DNA from: an uncultured Bacteroides sp.
GTDB lineage: Bacteria > Bacteroidota > Bacteroidia > Bacteroidales > Bacteroidaceae
DNA: 64,000 nucleotides
Direction: 5' to 3'
NCBI RefSeq assembly: GCF_958445495.1
Contig: NZ_CAUCSQ010000014.1
Span: 39,782-103,781, forward strand
Under the pieces are notes generated by a model, which saw only the letters and a program-made list of their open reading frames with translations, was not told the origin of the DNA and ran no database searches. Shown here in pieces: positions 18,371 through 26,820 of this stretch; within the stretch, counting starts at the first letter, position 1; the number at the start of each line of letters is the position of its first letter. Made by a program: the position numbers and the translations under genes.

Positions 18371-19612
18371 ATGACAAGAGCGGAGATACAACAGGTCAAA
18401 CAGCGTTTCGGTATCATTGGAAATACGGAAGCGTTGTCGCGTGCCATAGATGTTGCCATTCAGGTAGCTCCTACCGATTTGTCCGTGCTGATTACCGGGG
18501 AAAGCGGTGTCGGAAAAGAAAGTTTTCCTCAAATCATTCACCAATACAGCCGGAGGAAACACGGGCAATATATTGCTGTCAACTGCGGGGCTATTCCGGA
18601 GGGGACGATTGATTCGGAATTGTTCGGTCATGAGAAAGGAGCGTTTACCGGTGCGATTGGGGAACGGAAAGGGTATTTCGGTGAAGCAGACGGCGGTACG
18701 ATATTCCTTGACGAAGTAGGAGAGTTGCCCATGTCGACGCAAGCGCGTTTGCTTCGTGTGCTGGAGAGCGGCGAATTTATCAAAGTCGGTTCGTCCAAAG
18801 TGCAGAAGACGGATGTGCGTATTGTTGCGGCTACGAACGTCAATCTTACCCAGGCTATCGCAGAAGGGCGTTTTCGGGAAGATTTGTATTATCGTTTAAA
18901 TACGGTTCCTATTCAGATACCCCCTTTGCGTGAGCGCGGGGATGATGTGCTTTTGCTGTTCCGTAAGTTTGCTGCGGACTTTGCCGAAAAGTATCGGATG
19001 CCGGCTATTCAATTGACGGAAGATGCCAAGAAAGAACTTTTGGCTTATCCGTGGCCGGGTAATGTACGTCAGTTGAAGAATATCACCGAACAGATTTCCA
19101 TCATTGAGACCAACCGGGAAATTACAGCCGCTATTTTGCAGACTTACCTCCCTGTCCAGAATACGCAGCGGCTTCCCGCACTGACGGGAATACGTGAAAG
19201 TAAAGGGTTTGAAAGCGAGCGTGAGATACTCTACTCCGTTCTGTTCGATATGCGCCAGGAAGTAGCGGAATTAAAGAAGATGGTGCATAATATGATGGCC
19301 GAACGTACGGGACGGGTGGGACAAGTGGAGCAAGTCGTTACTACTCCGGTCGTGACTGCACAGCAACAGCCTTCCATGCCTGCTATTATCCGTCCGGTGC
19401 AGCCGTCGGCTGTCTGTACGAAAGACGATGATGAAGATATCCAGGATACGGAGGAATATGTAGAGGAAACCTTGTCATTGGATGAGGTAGAGAAAGAAAT
19501 GATACGTAAGGCGCTTGAAAGACATCATGGAAAGCGAAAGAGCGCTGCGCAGGATTTGAAAATTTCCGAGCGTACGCTTTATAGAAAAATAAAAGAATAT
19601 GAATTGGATTAG
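18371..19612 (+). CDS. Sigma54-dependent activator without a receiver domain
   Basis: The 413-residue protein is an AAA+ enhancer-binding protein: Walker A GESGVGKE, sigma54-contacting loop GAFTGA, Walker B GGTIFLDEVGELP, and arginine finger region FREDLYYRLNTVPI. It lacks an N-terminal receiver or sensor domain; the AAA+ domain begins near residue 12. A linker of about 100 residues is rich in Gln, Thr and Pro and ends in an acidic patch, then a Fis-type helix-turn-helix (KRKSAAQDLKISERTLYRKIKEYEL). I choose ATG 18371 (MTRAEIQQVKQRFGIIG), since a TTG at 18335 adds a poorly conserved leader. It should activate RpoN promoters, regulated by its own level or by partners. Its 3' end overlaps the lptE-like gene by 14 bp. 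Confidence 0.93.
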   Translation: MTRAEIQQVKQRFGIIGNTEALSRAIDVAIQVAPTDLSVLITGESGVGKESFPQIIHQYSRRKHGQYIAVNCGAIPEGTIDSELFGHEKGAFTGAIGERKGYFGEADGGTIFLDEVGELPMSTQARLLRVLESGEFIKVGSSKVQKTDVRIVAATNVNLTQAIAEGRFREDLYYRLNTVPIQIPPLRERGDDVLLLFRKFAADFAEKYRMPAIQLTEDAKKELLAYPWPGNVRQLKNITEQISIIETNREITAAILQTYLPVQNTQRLPALTGIRESKGFESEREILYSVLFDMRQEVAELKKMVHNMMAERTGRVGQVEQVVTTPVVTAQQQPSMPAIIRPVQPSAVCTKDDDEDIQDTEEYVEETLSLDEVEKEMIRKALERHHGKRKSAAQDLKISERTLYRKIKEYELD

Positions 19613-20129
19613 AAAGATAACATCACGTGTTTTGCCGCTTATGGTTTTGTCGATAGCGGCTATCGCATGCACTGTTTCCTATAAGTTTAACGGTTCGTCT
19701 ATCAATTACGATAAGGTAAAAACCATTTCAATCGCCGATTTTCCTATCAAGTCGGAATATGTGTACGCTCCGTTGGCGACAAAGTTCAATGAAGACTTGA
19801 AAGACATCTTCATCCGTCAGACACGTCTGCAATTGCTGAAACCCAGTCAAAATGCGGATTTGCAGATTGACGGGGAGATTACGGGATATAATCAGTATAA
19901 CCAGGCGGTGTCTGCCGACGGTTATTCTTCGGAAACGAAGTTGACTATCACGGTGAATGTGCGTTTCGTGAATAACACAAACCACGCCGAAGACTTTGAA
20001 CAACAGTTTTCCGCTTTCCGTACTTATGATTCCAGTCAATTGCTGACGGCTGTGCAGGATAATTTGATTGCGGAAATGACTAAAGAGATAACCGACCAAA
20101 TATTTAATGCGACTGTCGCAAACTGGTAA
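19599..20129 (+). CDS. lptE: LptE-like LPS assembly lipoprotein
   Basis: The 176-residue lipoprotein (signal peptide to SIAAIAC) has the pattern of the Bacteroidetes LptE family: YKFNGSSI, KTISIADFPIK, LQLLKPSQNADLQIDGEITGYN, KLTITVNVRFVN, and an amphipathic C-terminal helix AEMTKEITDQIFNATVANW. LptE sits in the outer membrane as the plug of LptD, the final station of lipopolysaccharide transport. The assignment rests on family pattern and context, not on close similarity to the proteobacterial protein. The start lies inside the preceding regulator gene. Confidence 0.8.
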   Translation: MNWIRKITSRVLPLMVLSIAAIACTVSYKFNGSSINYDKVKTISIADFPIKSEYVYAPLATKFNEDLKDIFIRQTRLQLLKPSQNADLQIDGEITGYNQYNQAVSADGYSSETKLTITVNVRFVNNTNHAEDFEQQFSAFRTYDSSQLLTAVQDNLIAEMTKEITDQIFNATVANW

Positions 20130-20134
20130 TTCAG

Positions 20135-20887
20135 ATGACTCCTATGAACTTTCAACAATGGATTCAGCATCCAGAGACGCTGAATAGGGATACTTTGTAT
20201 GAATTGCGTAACATGCTTGCGAGGTATCCTTATTTTCAATCGCTTCGTTTGTTGTATCTGAAAAACTTGTATATCCTCCATGATATCAATTTTGGCGCAG
20301 AGCTCCGTAAAGCGGTATTGTATATTGCCGACCGGCGGAAATTGTTTCAATTGATTGAAGGAGAACGGTTTGCCATCCGGTCACGGAAAAAAGGGACAAC
20401 CCTTGCCGAAGTGTTGAAAGATGAGCCTTCGGTAGACCGTACATTGGCGTTGATTGACGCCTTCCTGTCTACGGTTCCCGAAGAGGTGACCGGTCAGACG
20501 GGATTTGATTATTCAATGGATTATACGGCTTATTTGTTGGAAGATACTGCCGCGGTGGGACAAGCGGAAGAGGAAGCGCCCAAATTGAAAGGACATGAGC
20601 TGATTGACGGTTTTATCGAGAAGAGCGAAGGAGATGCGCTTTTGTCTCTGAAATCTCCGAGGGAAGAGACAGAAGTGGCGGTTGCTCCTTCAAATGAAAC
20701 CGGCGAGGAGGAAGATGACAGTTGTTTTACCGAGACTTTAGCTAAAATCTATGTTAAACAGCAGCGATATTCGAAAGCTCTTGAAATAATTAAAAAATTA
20801 AGTTTGAAATATCCAAAAAAAAATGCTTACTTTGCAGACCAAATCAGATTTTTGGAGAAATTGATTATTAACGCTAATTCAAAATAA
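20135..20887 (+). CDS. TPR-like helical protein, function unknown
   Basis: The 250-residue protein has no signal peptide or membrane helix. It starts FQQWIQHPETLNRDTLYELRNMLARYPYFQSLRLLYLKNLY, an all-helical domain, and ends with a TPR-like pair (DSCFTETLAKIYVKQQRYSKALEIIKKL). The middle (about 150-190) is acidic and variable. It is likely cytoplasmic. A second possible start is ATG 20144. Position between lptE and secG suggests an envelope biogenesis helper, but this is only context. Confidence 0.75.
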   Translation: MTPMNFQQWIQHPETLNRDTLYELRNMLARYPYFQSLRLLYLKNLYILHDINFGAELRKAVLYIADRRKLFQLIEGERFAIRSRKKGTTLAEVLKDEPSVDRTLALIDAFLSTVPEEVTGQTGFDYSMDYTAYLLEDTAAVGQAEEEAPKLKGHELIDGFIEKSEGDALLSLKSPREETEVAVAPSNETGEEEDDSCFTETLAKIYVKQQRYSKALEIIKKLSLKYPKKNAYFADQIRFLEKLIINANSK

Positions 20888-20893
20888 CTAAAA

Positions 20894-21316
20894 ATGTACT
20901 TATTATTCGTTATCTTAATGGTTATTGCAGCCCTGTTGATGTGCTTCATCGTGCTGATTCAGAACTCAAAAGGAGGCGGACTTGCTTCCGGTTTCTCTTC
21001 ATCCAACGCTATTATGGGCGTACGCAAGACTACTGATTTCCTTGAAAAAGCAACGTGGGGTTTAGCTATCTTCATGGTTGTGATGAGCATCGCCACCGCT
21101 TATGTCGTTCCTCATTCTACTGCAGTAAAAGATGCGGTATTGGAACAAGCCCAGAAAGAACAACAAACTAACCCGTATAATTTGCCTGCCGGTACTGCTG
21201 CACCGCAAACAGATGCTGCTACGCCTGCAGAGTCCGAACCTGCTACGGAAGCCCCGGCTTCTACAGAGACACCGGCGTCTGCTGAAACGCCTGCCCCTGC
21301 TGCGGCGGAAAAATAA
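20894..21316 (+). CDS. secG: Preprotein translocase subunit SecG
   Basis: SecG is the small subunit of the SecYEG channel and assists SecA. The first 80 residues carry the two expected membrane helices (YLLFVILMVIAALLMCFIVLIQ and ATWGLAIFMVVMSIATAYVV) with the conserved loop NSKGGGLASGFSSSNAIMGVRKTTDFLEK between them. The rest is a 60-residue Pro/Ala/Thr/Glu-rich tail, longer than in E. coli and common in Bacteroides SecG. It ends the operon that begins with rlmN. Confidence 0.95.
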   Translation: MYLLFVILMVIAALLMCFIVLIQNSKGGGLASGFSSSNAIMGVRKTTDFLEKATWGLAIFMVVMSIATAYVVPHSTAVKDAVLEQAQKEQQTNPYNLPAGTAAPQTDAATPAESEPATEAPASTETPASAETPAPAAAEK

Positions 21317-21362
21317 TCCGGTACGGTTGGTTTGATAAGAAATATCGGATAAAACCGTTGAG

Positions 21363-21397
21363 AAAGAGATGTGGATGAATTTCCGCATCTCTTTTTT
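21363..21397 (+). terminator. Terminator of the rlmN-secG operon
   Basis: A stem AAAGAGATG / CATCTCTTT with an inner GG/CC pair is followed by a run of six T's. It lies 46 bp after secG. Confidence 0.85.
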
Positions 21398-21514
21398 GTT
21401 GTCCGGACATGAATACGGATTCTTTATGGCGGAGGCAAACGGGATTTGATAACCTTTCTTTTGAAGAAAGGCAGATTTCTTTGCTTAATTGGCGCATAAG
21501 TCAATATTTATGTG

Positions 21515-21523
21515 TAAGTTTGT
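21515..21523 (+). promoter_or_regulatory. -7 element for the MFS transporter gene
   Basis: TAAGTTTGT matches TAnnTTTG. The 50 bp upstream resemble the promoter of the Crp-like gene at 50319 (shared blocks GATTTCTTTG and TCAATATTTAT). The start near 21530 agrees with the ATG at 21564 and rules out the ATG at 21489. Confidence 0.6.
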
Positions 21524-21563
21524 TGGTCACAACAGATTATTAATTAATTTTTTTAATATAACA

Positions 21564-22949
21564 ATGACAGAACAATTGAAACAGAAATTGAATGATTCGG
21601 CACTGCTTCGCTGGAGCGTTCTTGCATTGGTCGCCTTTACGATGTTGTGCGGCTATTTTCTCACCGACGTCATGTCTCCGTTGAAACCTATGCTTGAAAA
21701 AGAGTTATTATGGGATAGTCTTGATTATGGCATATTTACCAGTGCATACGGTTGGTTTAATGTATTTGCCTGTATGTTGATTATAGGTGGAATCGTCCTT
21801 GATAAAATGGGAGTGCGTTTTACGGGAATGGGAGCTTGTCTTTTCATGGTAGTAGGATGTGGATTGAAATATTATGCCATTTCCACGACTTTCCCGGAAG
21901 GAGAAATGCTCTTTGGGATGAGGATGCAGGTGGGACTGGCCGCTTTGGGATATGCCATTTTCGGTGTCGGGGTGGAGATTGCCGGTATCACTGTTTCAAA
22001 AATCATTGTAAAATGGTTTAAAGGCAAAGAGATGGCCTTGGCTATGGGGATGGAGATGGCAACCGCCCGTTTGGGGACGATGTTGGCATTGGCAGTGACT
22101 GTTCCTATCGCTTCATTCTTCGGAGATACGGATAGTGAGGGAGTTTTCCATGCAAATATTCCTGCGCCGTTGTTGCTTTGTCTTATTATGTTGTGTATCG
22201 GTACCATCGCTTTCTTTATTTATACCTTTTATGATCGTAAGATTGATAAGGAGATAGAGGAAAACGAAGAGCCGGAAGAACCGTTCCGCATGAAAGATAT
22301 CTGGGTGATAATGAGTAATAAGGGATTCTGGCTGATAGCGTTACTGTGTGTATTGTTTTATTCGGCAGTATTTCCTTTCTTGAAATATGCCACTGATTTG
22401 ATGGTTCAAAAATATCATGTAGACCCGGAATTGGCGGGAATCATTCCCAGTTTATTGCCGCTTGGGACATTGTTCCTGACCCCGCTTTTCGGAAATGTAT
22501 ATGACCGTATCGGCAAAGGGGCGACATTGATGATTCTGGGTTCTGTCTTGTTGATTTTTGTACATGCCATGTTCGCATTGCCCTTTTTGAATGTATGGTG
22601 GTTTGCCACCATCGTGATGATTATTTTAGGAATCGGTTTTTCCCTGGTACCTTCGGCGATGTGGCCTTCCGTTCCTAAAATTATTCCGGAAAAGCAGTTG
22701 GGTACGGCTTATGCTTTAATTTTCTGGGTACAGAACTGGGGATTGATGGGAGTTCCTGCTTTGATTGGTTATGTATTGAATGAATATTGCAAAGGCCCTG
22801 TAGTAGACGGTATGCAGACGTATGATTATACTTTGCCGATGTGGATATTTACGGCATTTGGCGTGGCGGCTTTATTCTTTGCATTCATGCTGAAAATCGA
22901 AAATAAGAAAAAAGGATATGGCCTGGAAGATGCCAATATTAAGAAATAG
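21564..22949 (+). CDS. Major facilitator superfamily transporter
   Basis: A 461-residue inner-membrane protein with about twelve hydrophobic helices. The N-terminal TM1-TM2 region reads FTMLCGYFLTDVMSPLKPMLEKELLW, followed by DYGIFTSAYGWFNVFACMLIIGG and the typical MFS loop LDKMGVRF. A charged central loop lies at about 215-230 (KEIEENEEPEEPF). The C-terminal half has NVYDRIGKGATLM, the repeated MFS loop. The substrate is unknown; the type is anion:cation symporter-like. I use ATG 21564, which the promoter supports. The PqqD-like gene follows 39 bp later. Confidence 0.9.
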   Translation: MTEQLKQKLNDSALLRWSVLALVAFTMLCGYFLTDVMSPLKPMLEKELLWDSLDYGIFTSAYGWFNVFACMLIIGGIVLDKMGVRFTGMGACLFMVVGCGLKYYAISTTFPEGEMLFGMRMQVGLAALGYAIFGVGVEIAGITVSKIIVKWFKGKEMALAMGMEMATARLGTMLALAVTVPIASFFGDTDSEGVFHANIPAPLLLCLIMLCIGTIAFFIYTFYDRKIDKEIEENEEPEEPFRMKDIWVIMSNKGFWLIALLCVLFYSAVFPFLKYATDLMVQKYHVDPELAGIIPSLLPLGTLFLTPLFGNVYDRIGKGATLMILGSVLLIFVHAMFALPFLNVWWFATIVMIILGIGFSLVPSAMWPSVPKIIPEKQLGTAYALIFWVQNWGLMGVPALIGYVLNEYCKGPVVDGMQTYDYTLPMWIFTAFGVAALFFAFMLKIENKKKGYGLEDANIKK

Positions 22950-22988
22950 GTTAATCCGGATGTGTGAAACTAAAATCAGAAATAAAAG

Positions 22989-23339
22989 ATGGCGGTAAAG
23001 GAGAAAGTCAACCTGTTGGAGGTAATTCCTTGTCGTAGTGAATATATTACGGTTGAAAAAGAAGGAGAGACGATTGTGCTCTCCTTTCCTCGTTTTAAAT
23101 ATACATGGATGCAACGCTTCCTGGTTCCGAAAGGAATGTCGAAAGAGCTTCATGTACATTTGGAAGAGCACGGGACGGCTGTATGGGAATTGATAGATGG
23201 AAAACGGACCGTTCGTGAGATTATAGAAGAACTTGCCGGGCATTTTCAGAACGAGGCAGGCTATGAGTCACGTGTGTCTGCTTATCTTTGCCAATTGCAA
23301 AAAGACGGTTTTATAAAGTGGATAGTCGGCAGATTATGA
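22989..23339 (+). CDS. Stand-alone PqqD-like protein
   Basis: The 116-residue protein matches the PqqD fold: an N-terminal strand region, then GTAVWELIDGKRTVREIIEELAGHF, a winged-helix core, and RVSAYLCQLQKDGFIKWI. PqqD-like domains bind precursor peptides for radical SAM peptide-modifying enzymes (the RiPP recognition element). No radical SAM partner, precursor peptide or other RiPP gene is seen nearby, so the role here is open. It lies 39 bp behind an MFS carrier gene and is probably co-transcribed. The N-terminus is longer than in minimal PqqD, with the segment FKYTWMQRFLVPKGMSKELHVHLEEHG before the core. Confidence 0.8.
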   Translation: MAVKEKVNLLEVIPCRSEYITVEKEGETIVLSFPRFKYTWMQRFLVPKGMSKELHVHLEEHGTAVWELIDGKRTVREIIEELAGHFQNEAGYESRVSAYLCQLQKDGFIKWIVGRL

Positions 23340-23382
23340 TTGATTCCAGAGATATTCCCGGCGGGTGAAAATAATATTGGTG

Positions 23383-23525
23383 AAAAATGAAGAGTAAATT
23401 CACTGCGAAAGCCGTATTTACACCTTATCGGGGTAGAAAAGGAATATTCGATACATTCCGTATCTTGCAACTTGGTGAAAGGAGAGTTTACTCTTTTCAC
23501 AGGCAATCAATCACCCTTCATTTTT
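23383..23525. repeat. Small inverted-repeat element (MITE-like), tentative
   Basis: Two imperfect 13-bp ends, AAAAATGAAGAGT at 23383-23395 and ACCCTTCATTTTT at 23513-23525, form an inverted pair with one mismatch. Inside, GTGAAAGGAG/CTCTTTTCAC (23475-23500) forms a 10-bp hairpin, and GAGTAAA at 23392-23398 recurs inverted as TTTACTC at 23487-23493. No protein is encoded. The size of 143 bp suits a MITE or other mobile-element remnant, but no target-site duplication was confirmed. Confidence 0.35.
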
Positions 23526-23607
23526 ATTTATGAATATCCCTTTGAAAATTCCGTATATTCTGAATATCCTTGGAAAGAGTAAAGCATTTAACGAATACCT
23601 TCCCTAT

Positions 23608-23892
23608 TTATCGGATAAAAATGGCCCATAATATAACGGCGCTTGCAATTAGAATTCCCATAATGACGAGCGTCCCCCATACAAAATAACTGTTGTCCCG
23701 TTCCTTTTTCTTATTGGAATCACGGATAATGTAGTCCATTTCTTCCGGAGTAGTGTCCGGAAGAGAACAAGACCTATTGGCACGGTTCAGATGCCTTCGT
23801 TTCTCATTGGTACGCTCACGTCTTAGTCGGGATTCCTCCCTTCCTTCCCGAAGCCGGCGTATCATGTCCAGCATGTGGCCTTCACCGCCCAT
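23608..23892 (-). CDS. Small single-pass membrane protein
   Basis: The 94-residue product has a basic, arginine-rich N-terminal half (DMIRRLREGREESRLRRERTNEKRRHLNR), the segment LPDTTPEEMDYIIRDS, and a C-terminal membrane helix (YFVWGTLVIMGILIASAVILWAIF). I do not recognise a family. It follows the DUF4831 gene by 23 bp on the same strand, suggesting one transcript. The charged N-terminus is probably cytoplasmic. Confidence 0.65.
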   Translation of the reverse strand: MGGEGHMLDMIRRLREGREESRLRRERTNEKRRHLNRANRSCSLPDTTPEEMDYIIRDSNKKKERDNSYFVWGTLVIMGILIASAVILWAIFIR

Positions 23893-23915
23893 ATCGTATT
23901 ATTTTTAATGTTTTT

Positions 23916-24986
23916 CTACTTGTTTTCTTCCCTGTCCACTTTCAGCAGTCCGCCGGTATTCGGGTCAAAATAGACTTTGATTGTTGAGTTCTTGTTGAAC
24001 AATACCGGAGCCAGATATTCTATGATACCGAATTGCGTGACGGGGATTTCCCCTTCATAAAGTTTTTTCTTGCCATCGGTCAGAGTTATCAATGCTTGTC
24101 CGGGTACATTATAGGCGACTCCTTCCAATTCTTTTTTCTTCTTTTCATCGTCTTGCGGTATTTTCACCGTTTTCAAGTCTTTCAGACTGATGTAAAAAGG
24201 AGACCCAGCCAAGTCATTATCAGCCACTATGCCCAGCTTCTTGGAAAAACGGAAAGCAACCTCGTTATTGAACTCCTTGTCCGGAGTGAGGCGAATAGTA
24301 AATGTTTTTTCTTCCTTGTTCCGTATTCCAGAAAACATTTTTGTCATGGCGTCTTCTTGCACGTTCAGGTTGTCCAACATGATTTTGAGTTGTGCGCCGT
24401 CCGAAGGCATATTGTCCGCCTGCCCGCGTAACAGGGCATTTTTACTTTCACGGATATTGTAGATTTCTTTAGCTACCAGTTCAGCCATTTTGGCTGTAGA
24501 GCTAGCCATCAATATTTCTTCGGTGAGAAAATCGCGGGGATTTGCTTTCTTCTGAATGGCCGGAGCAACGGGCGGCGTTGTCTTCTTGGCAGGATTGTTC
24601 TTGCTGTAAGGAACGTTGATTGACTTTACAATGCCGTTTTCCGTTAATTCCATAAGGGGGGCCACTGTCTTGTCTTTCAATTTTACAAAATAAGTAGCTT
24701 CACTGTTAGGAACTCCTACCGATTTAACCTTGATGCTGTTCAATTCCCAATATTCTTCGGGGTCGGCGGATACGTTAGTCAGTCTTAGGTAACGGTCTGC
24801 ATATTTACTGAACTCCCCTGGAGTATAACTGATTTTATTGACTTTTATTTCGAGTTCTATCTGTGTTTTAGGGAGGCTATATACTACTCCGTAATCTTTT
24901 CCTTGAGTGACGCCTGTCAGTACTTCTGTCTGTGCATAAACAGAGGTTGCCATTAATAGTCCCGTTGCTAAAATTAACTTTTTCAT
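23916..24986 (-). CDS. DUF4831 family exported protein
   Basis: The 356-residue protein has a signal peptide cut after SVYAQ. The core motif ITQGKDYGVVYSLPKTQIELEIKV type start (VLTGVTQGKDYGVVYSLPKT) and KYADRYLRLTNV are characteristic of DUF4831, found widely in Bacteroidetes. Function is unknown. The C-terminal part is beta-rich (GQALITLTDGKKKLYEGEIPVTQFGIIEYLAP). A -7 element about 100 bp upstream and the small membrane gene downstream suggest a two-gene operon. Confidence 0.85.
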   Translation of the reverse strand: MKKLILATGLLMATSVYAQTEVLTGVTQGKDYGVVYSLPKTQIELEIKVNKISYTPGEFSKYADRYLRLTNVSADPEEYWELNSIKVKSVGVPNSEATYFVKLKDKTVAPLMELTENGIVKSINVPYSKNNPAKKTTPPVAPAIQKKANPRDFLTEEILMASSTAKMAELVAKEIYNIRESKNALLRGQADNMPSDGAQLKIMLDNLNVQEDAMTKMFSGIRNKEEKTFTIRLTPDKEFNNEVAFRFSKKLGIVADNDLAGSPFYISLKDLKTVKIPQDDEKKKKELEGVAYNVPGQALITLTDGKKKLYEGEIPVTQFGIIEYLAPVLFNKNSTIKVYFDPNTGGLLKVDREENK

Positions 24987-25087
24987 ATTTTAGGAATTAT
25001 GATTTCTTGAATTATGATTGATGAATTTTGAATCCGAATCGGCTGTTTCCGTACCGTCGCAACTGTTTAAAACCCATAAATCAAAGT

Positions 25088-25096
25088 TCAAAGTTA
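25088..25096 (-). promoter_or_regulatory. -7 element for the DUF4831 gene
   Basis: The minus strand reads TAACTTTGA, which fits TAnnTTTG. It gives a leader of about 95 nt and lies just before the end of the nnr gene. Confidence 0.4.
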
Positions 25097-25131
25097 ATGA
25101 AGTTATTGAAAAAACTATAAGTTCTTAACTT

Positions 25132-26643
25132 TTATTCGCTTACAAGTCGCCATGCCATAGGCAGACAGGCGATAATGTCACTCGCTATTAGTCCCACCAT
25201 ACCTTGTTTCTTCTGTGCAAAGTCACCTGCCAGCCCATGAATATAAGTACCGATTTTAGCAGCATCCTCCGAGGGATAACCTTGCGCCAGCAGAGCCAGA
25301 ATAACCCCGGTCAATACATCTCCGCTGCCTCCGGTAGCCATTCCGGGATTTCCTGTCGGGTTAAAATAACACTTACCTTCAGGAGTGATGACGGTGGAAT
25401 AAGCCCCTTTCAAAATGATGTGTACATTGGCTGCACGGGCCAGTTCGCAAGCTTTAGTCAGCCTTTCGTAAGAATCCTGGCATTTGCCGGTTAGCCGTTC
25501 CAGCTCTTTCGGATGCGGAGTAAGAATAGAGCCTTTCGGCAGATGAGTCAGTGCATGGCGATGGTTCGCGAGGATATTGAGTGCATCGGCATCCGCTACT
25601 ATGGGAGTCTGGCAATGTTCGAGTTGTTCGAGTAAAGCGGCTTCCGTCTCTTCGTTCCTTCCCAGTCCCGGACCTATGCCGACAGCTTGGTAATCGTCGG
25701 TGTCGGTAGGTACGGCAAAACAAGTTTCGTTAGCGTCCGTTTCCACCATAGCTTCAGGGACGGAAGTTTGCAGAATATCGTTGTTACATGCCGGGGCGTG
25801 TACGGTCAGCAATCCTACTCCCGAACGGAGACAGGCACGGGCAGCCAATATGGATGCTCCTGCCATTCCTTTCGAACCGGCAATCAACAGTGCGTGGCCG
25901 AAGTTCCCTTTGTGGGCGAATTGCCGGCGGGGCTTAATCAGTGCCCTGATTTCTTCCGTTTCCAGCATCTCGTAATTCGTTTCAGTCTTCTCGATGCCCT
26001 CTTCGCTCAGTTGGATGTCCAATATATCCCATTCTCCTACATACTCCGTGTTTTCCGCAAAGAGGAAAGCCAGTTTGGGAAGTTGAAGGCTTAGCGTGAC
26101 ATCGGCCCGGATGATATTGCTTTTTACGTTGAATGTATTTTCTTCTCCCATCAGCCCGGAAGGAATATCGATAGCCACTACTGTTGCAGGAGAAGAATTG
26201 ATATACTTCACTACGGCTGCGAACCCTCCGCTCAACGGTTTGTTCAGGCCCGAACCGAATAACCCGTCGATGACCAGATGATTTGAAGTCAGGACCGGAG
26301 GAACAAACTGCGTGCTGATTTCATGGAAAACCACTTCTTCCATCATTTCCACCAGTTCCTTATTGGTCTGGCAGTCGGGTGAGAGATTTCCTTTGGGGTT
26401 AAAAAGATAAACTTCTATTTTATATCCTTTCTCAGCCATCATGCGGGATACGGCAAGAGCGTCTCCTCCGTTATTGCCCGGTCCTGCAAATACAGTGACA
26501 GGCATTTCCGGATTCCATCTGTCTGTAATAGCCTTGGTCAGGGCTGTCGCGGCACGTTCCATCAAATCTATTGACGCAACCGGTTCGTGCTCAATGGTGT
26601 AAGCATCCAATTTCTTGATACTGCTGCTCGGAAATATTTTCAT
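25132..26643 (-). CDS. nnr: Bifunctional NAD(P)HX epimerase/ADP-dependent dehydratase
   Basis: This enzyme repairs hydrated, damaged NADH and NADPH. The N-terminal YjeF_N epimerase domain (about 1-215) shows DLMERAATAL, FAGPGNNGGDALAVSRMM and DGLFGSGLNKPLSGG. The C-terminal ribokinase-like dehydratase domain (about 240-503) shows GHALLIAGSKGMAGASILA, GIGPGLGRNEETE, LTPHPKELERLTG, and the ATP/substrate loop NPGMATGGSGDVLTG. The 503-residue length is standard for the fused form. It is a single gene with its own -7 element at 26670. Confidence 0.96.
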   Translation of the reverse strand: MKIFPSSSIKKLDAYTIEHEPVASIDLMERAATALTKAITDRWNPEMPVTVFAGPGNNGGDALAVSRMMAEKGYKIEVYLFNPKGNLSPDCQTNKELVEMMEEVVFHEISTQFVPPVLTSNHLVIDGLFGSGLNKPLSGGFAAVVKYINSSPATVVAIDIPSGLMGEENTFNVKSNIIRADVTLSLQLPKLAFLFAENTEYVGEWDILDIQLSEEGIEKTETNYEMLETEEIRALIKPRRQFAHKGNFGHALLIAGSKGMAGASILAARACLRSGVGLLTVHAPACNNDILQTSVPEAMVETDANETCFAVPTDTDDYQAVGIGPGLGRNEETEAALLEQLEHCQTPIVADADALNILANHRHALTHLPKGSILTPHPKELERLTGKCQDSYERLTKACELARAANVHIILKGAYSTVITPEGKCYFNPTGNPGMATGGSGDVLTGVILALLAQGYPSEDAAKIGTYIHGLAGDFAQKKQGMVGLIASDIIACLPMAWRLVSE

Positions 26644-26669
26644 TGTAATGTTTTTTTAGTTTTCAAACT

Positions 26670-26678
26670 ACAAATGTA
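26670..26678 (-). promoter_or_regulatory. -7 element for nnr
   Basis: The minus strand reads TACATTTGT, an exact TAnnTTTG match, 27 bp before the start codon. Confidence 0.55.
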
Positions 26679-26783
26679 CATGATTCTTCCGACTTTTTCC
26701 ATTTGTTGTGAAAAGAAAAGCGATTAAATCAATATTCAATGAATGTTTGGATGAGACGTTGGCTTGTTTATGTTTATTTTTCC

Positions 26784-26792
26784 TACCTTTGC
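26784..26792 (+). promoter_or_regulatory. -7 element for the POT transporter gene
   Basis: TACCTTTGC, an exact TAnnTTTG match. Transcription would begin near 26799, which supports the ATG at 26821 over an upstream ATG at 26764. Confidence 0.65.
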
Positions 26793-26820
26793 AAGGTATA
26801 AACCACTAAACACATTAATC

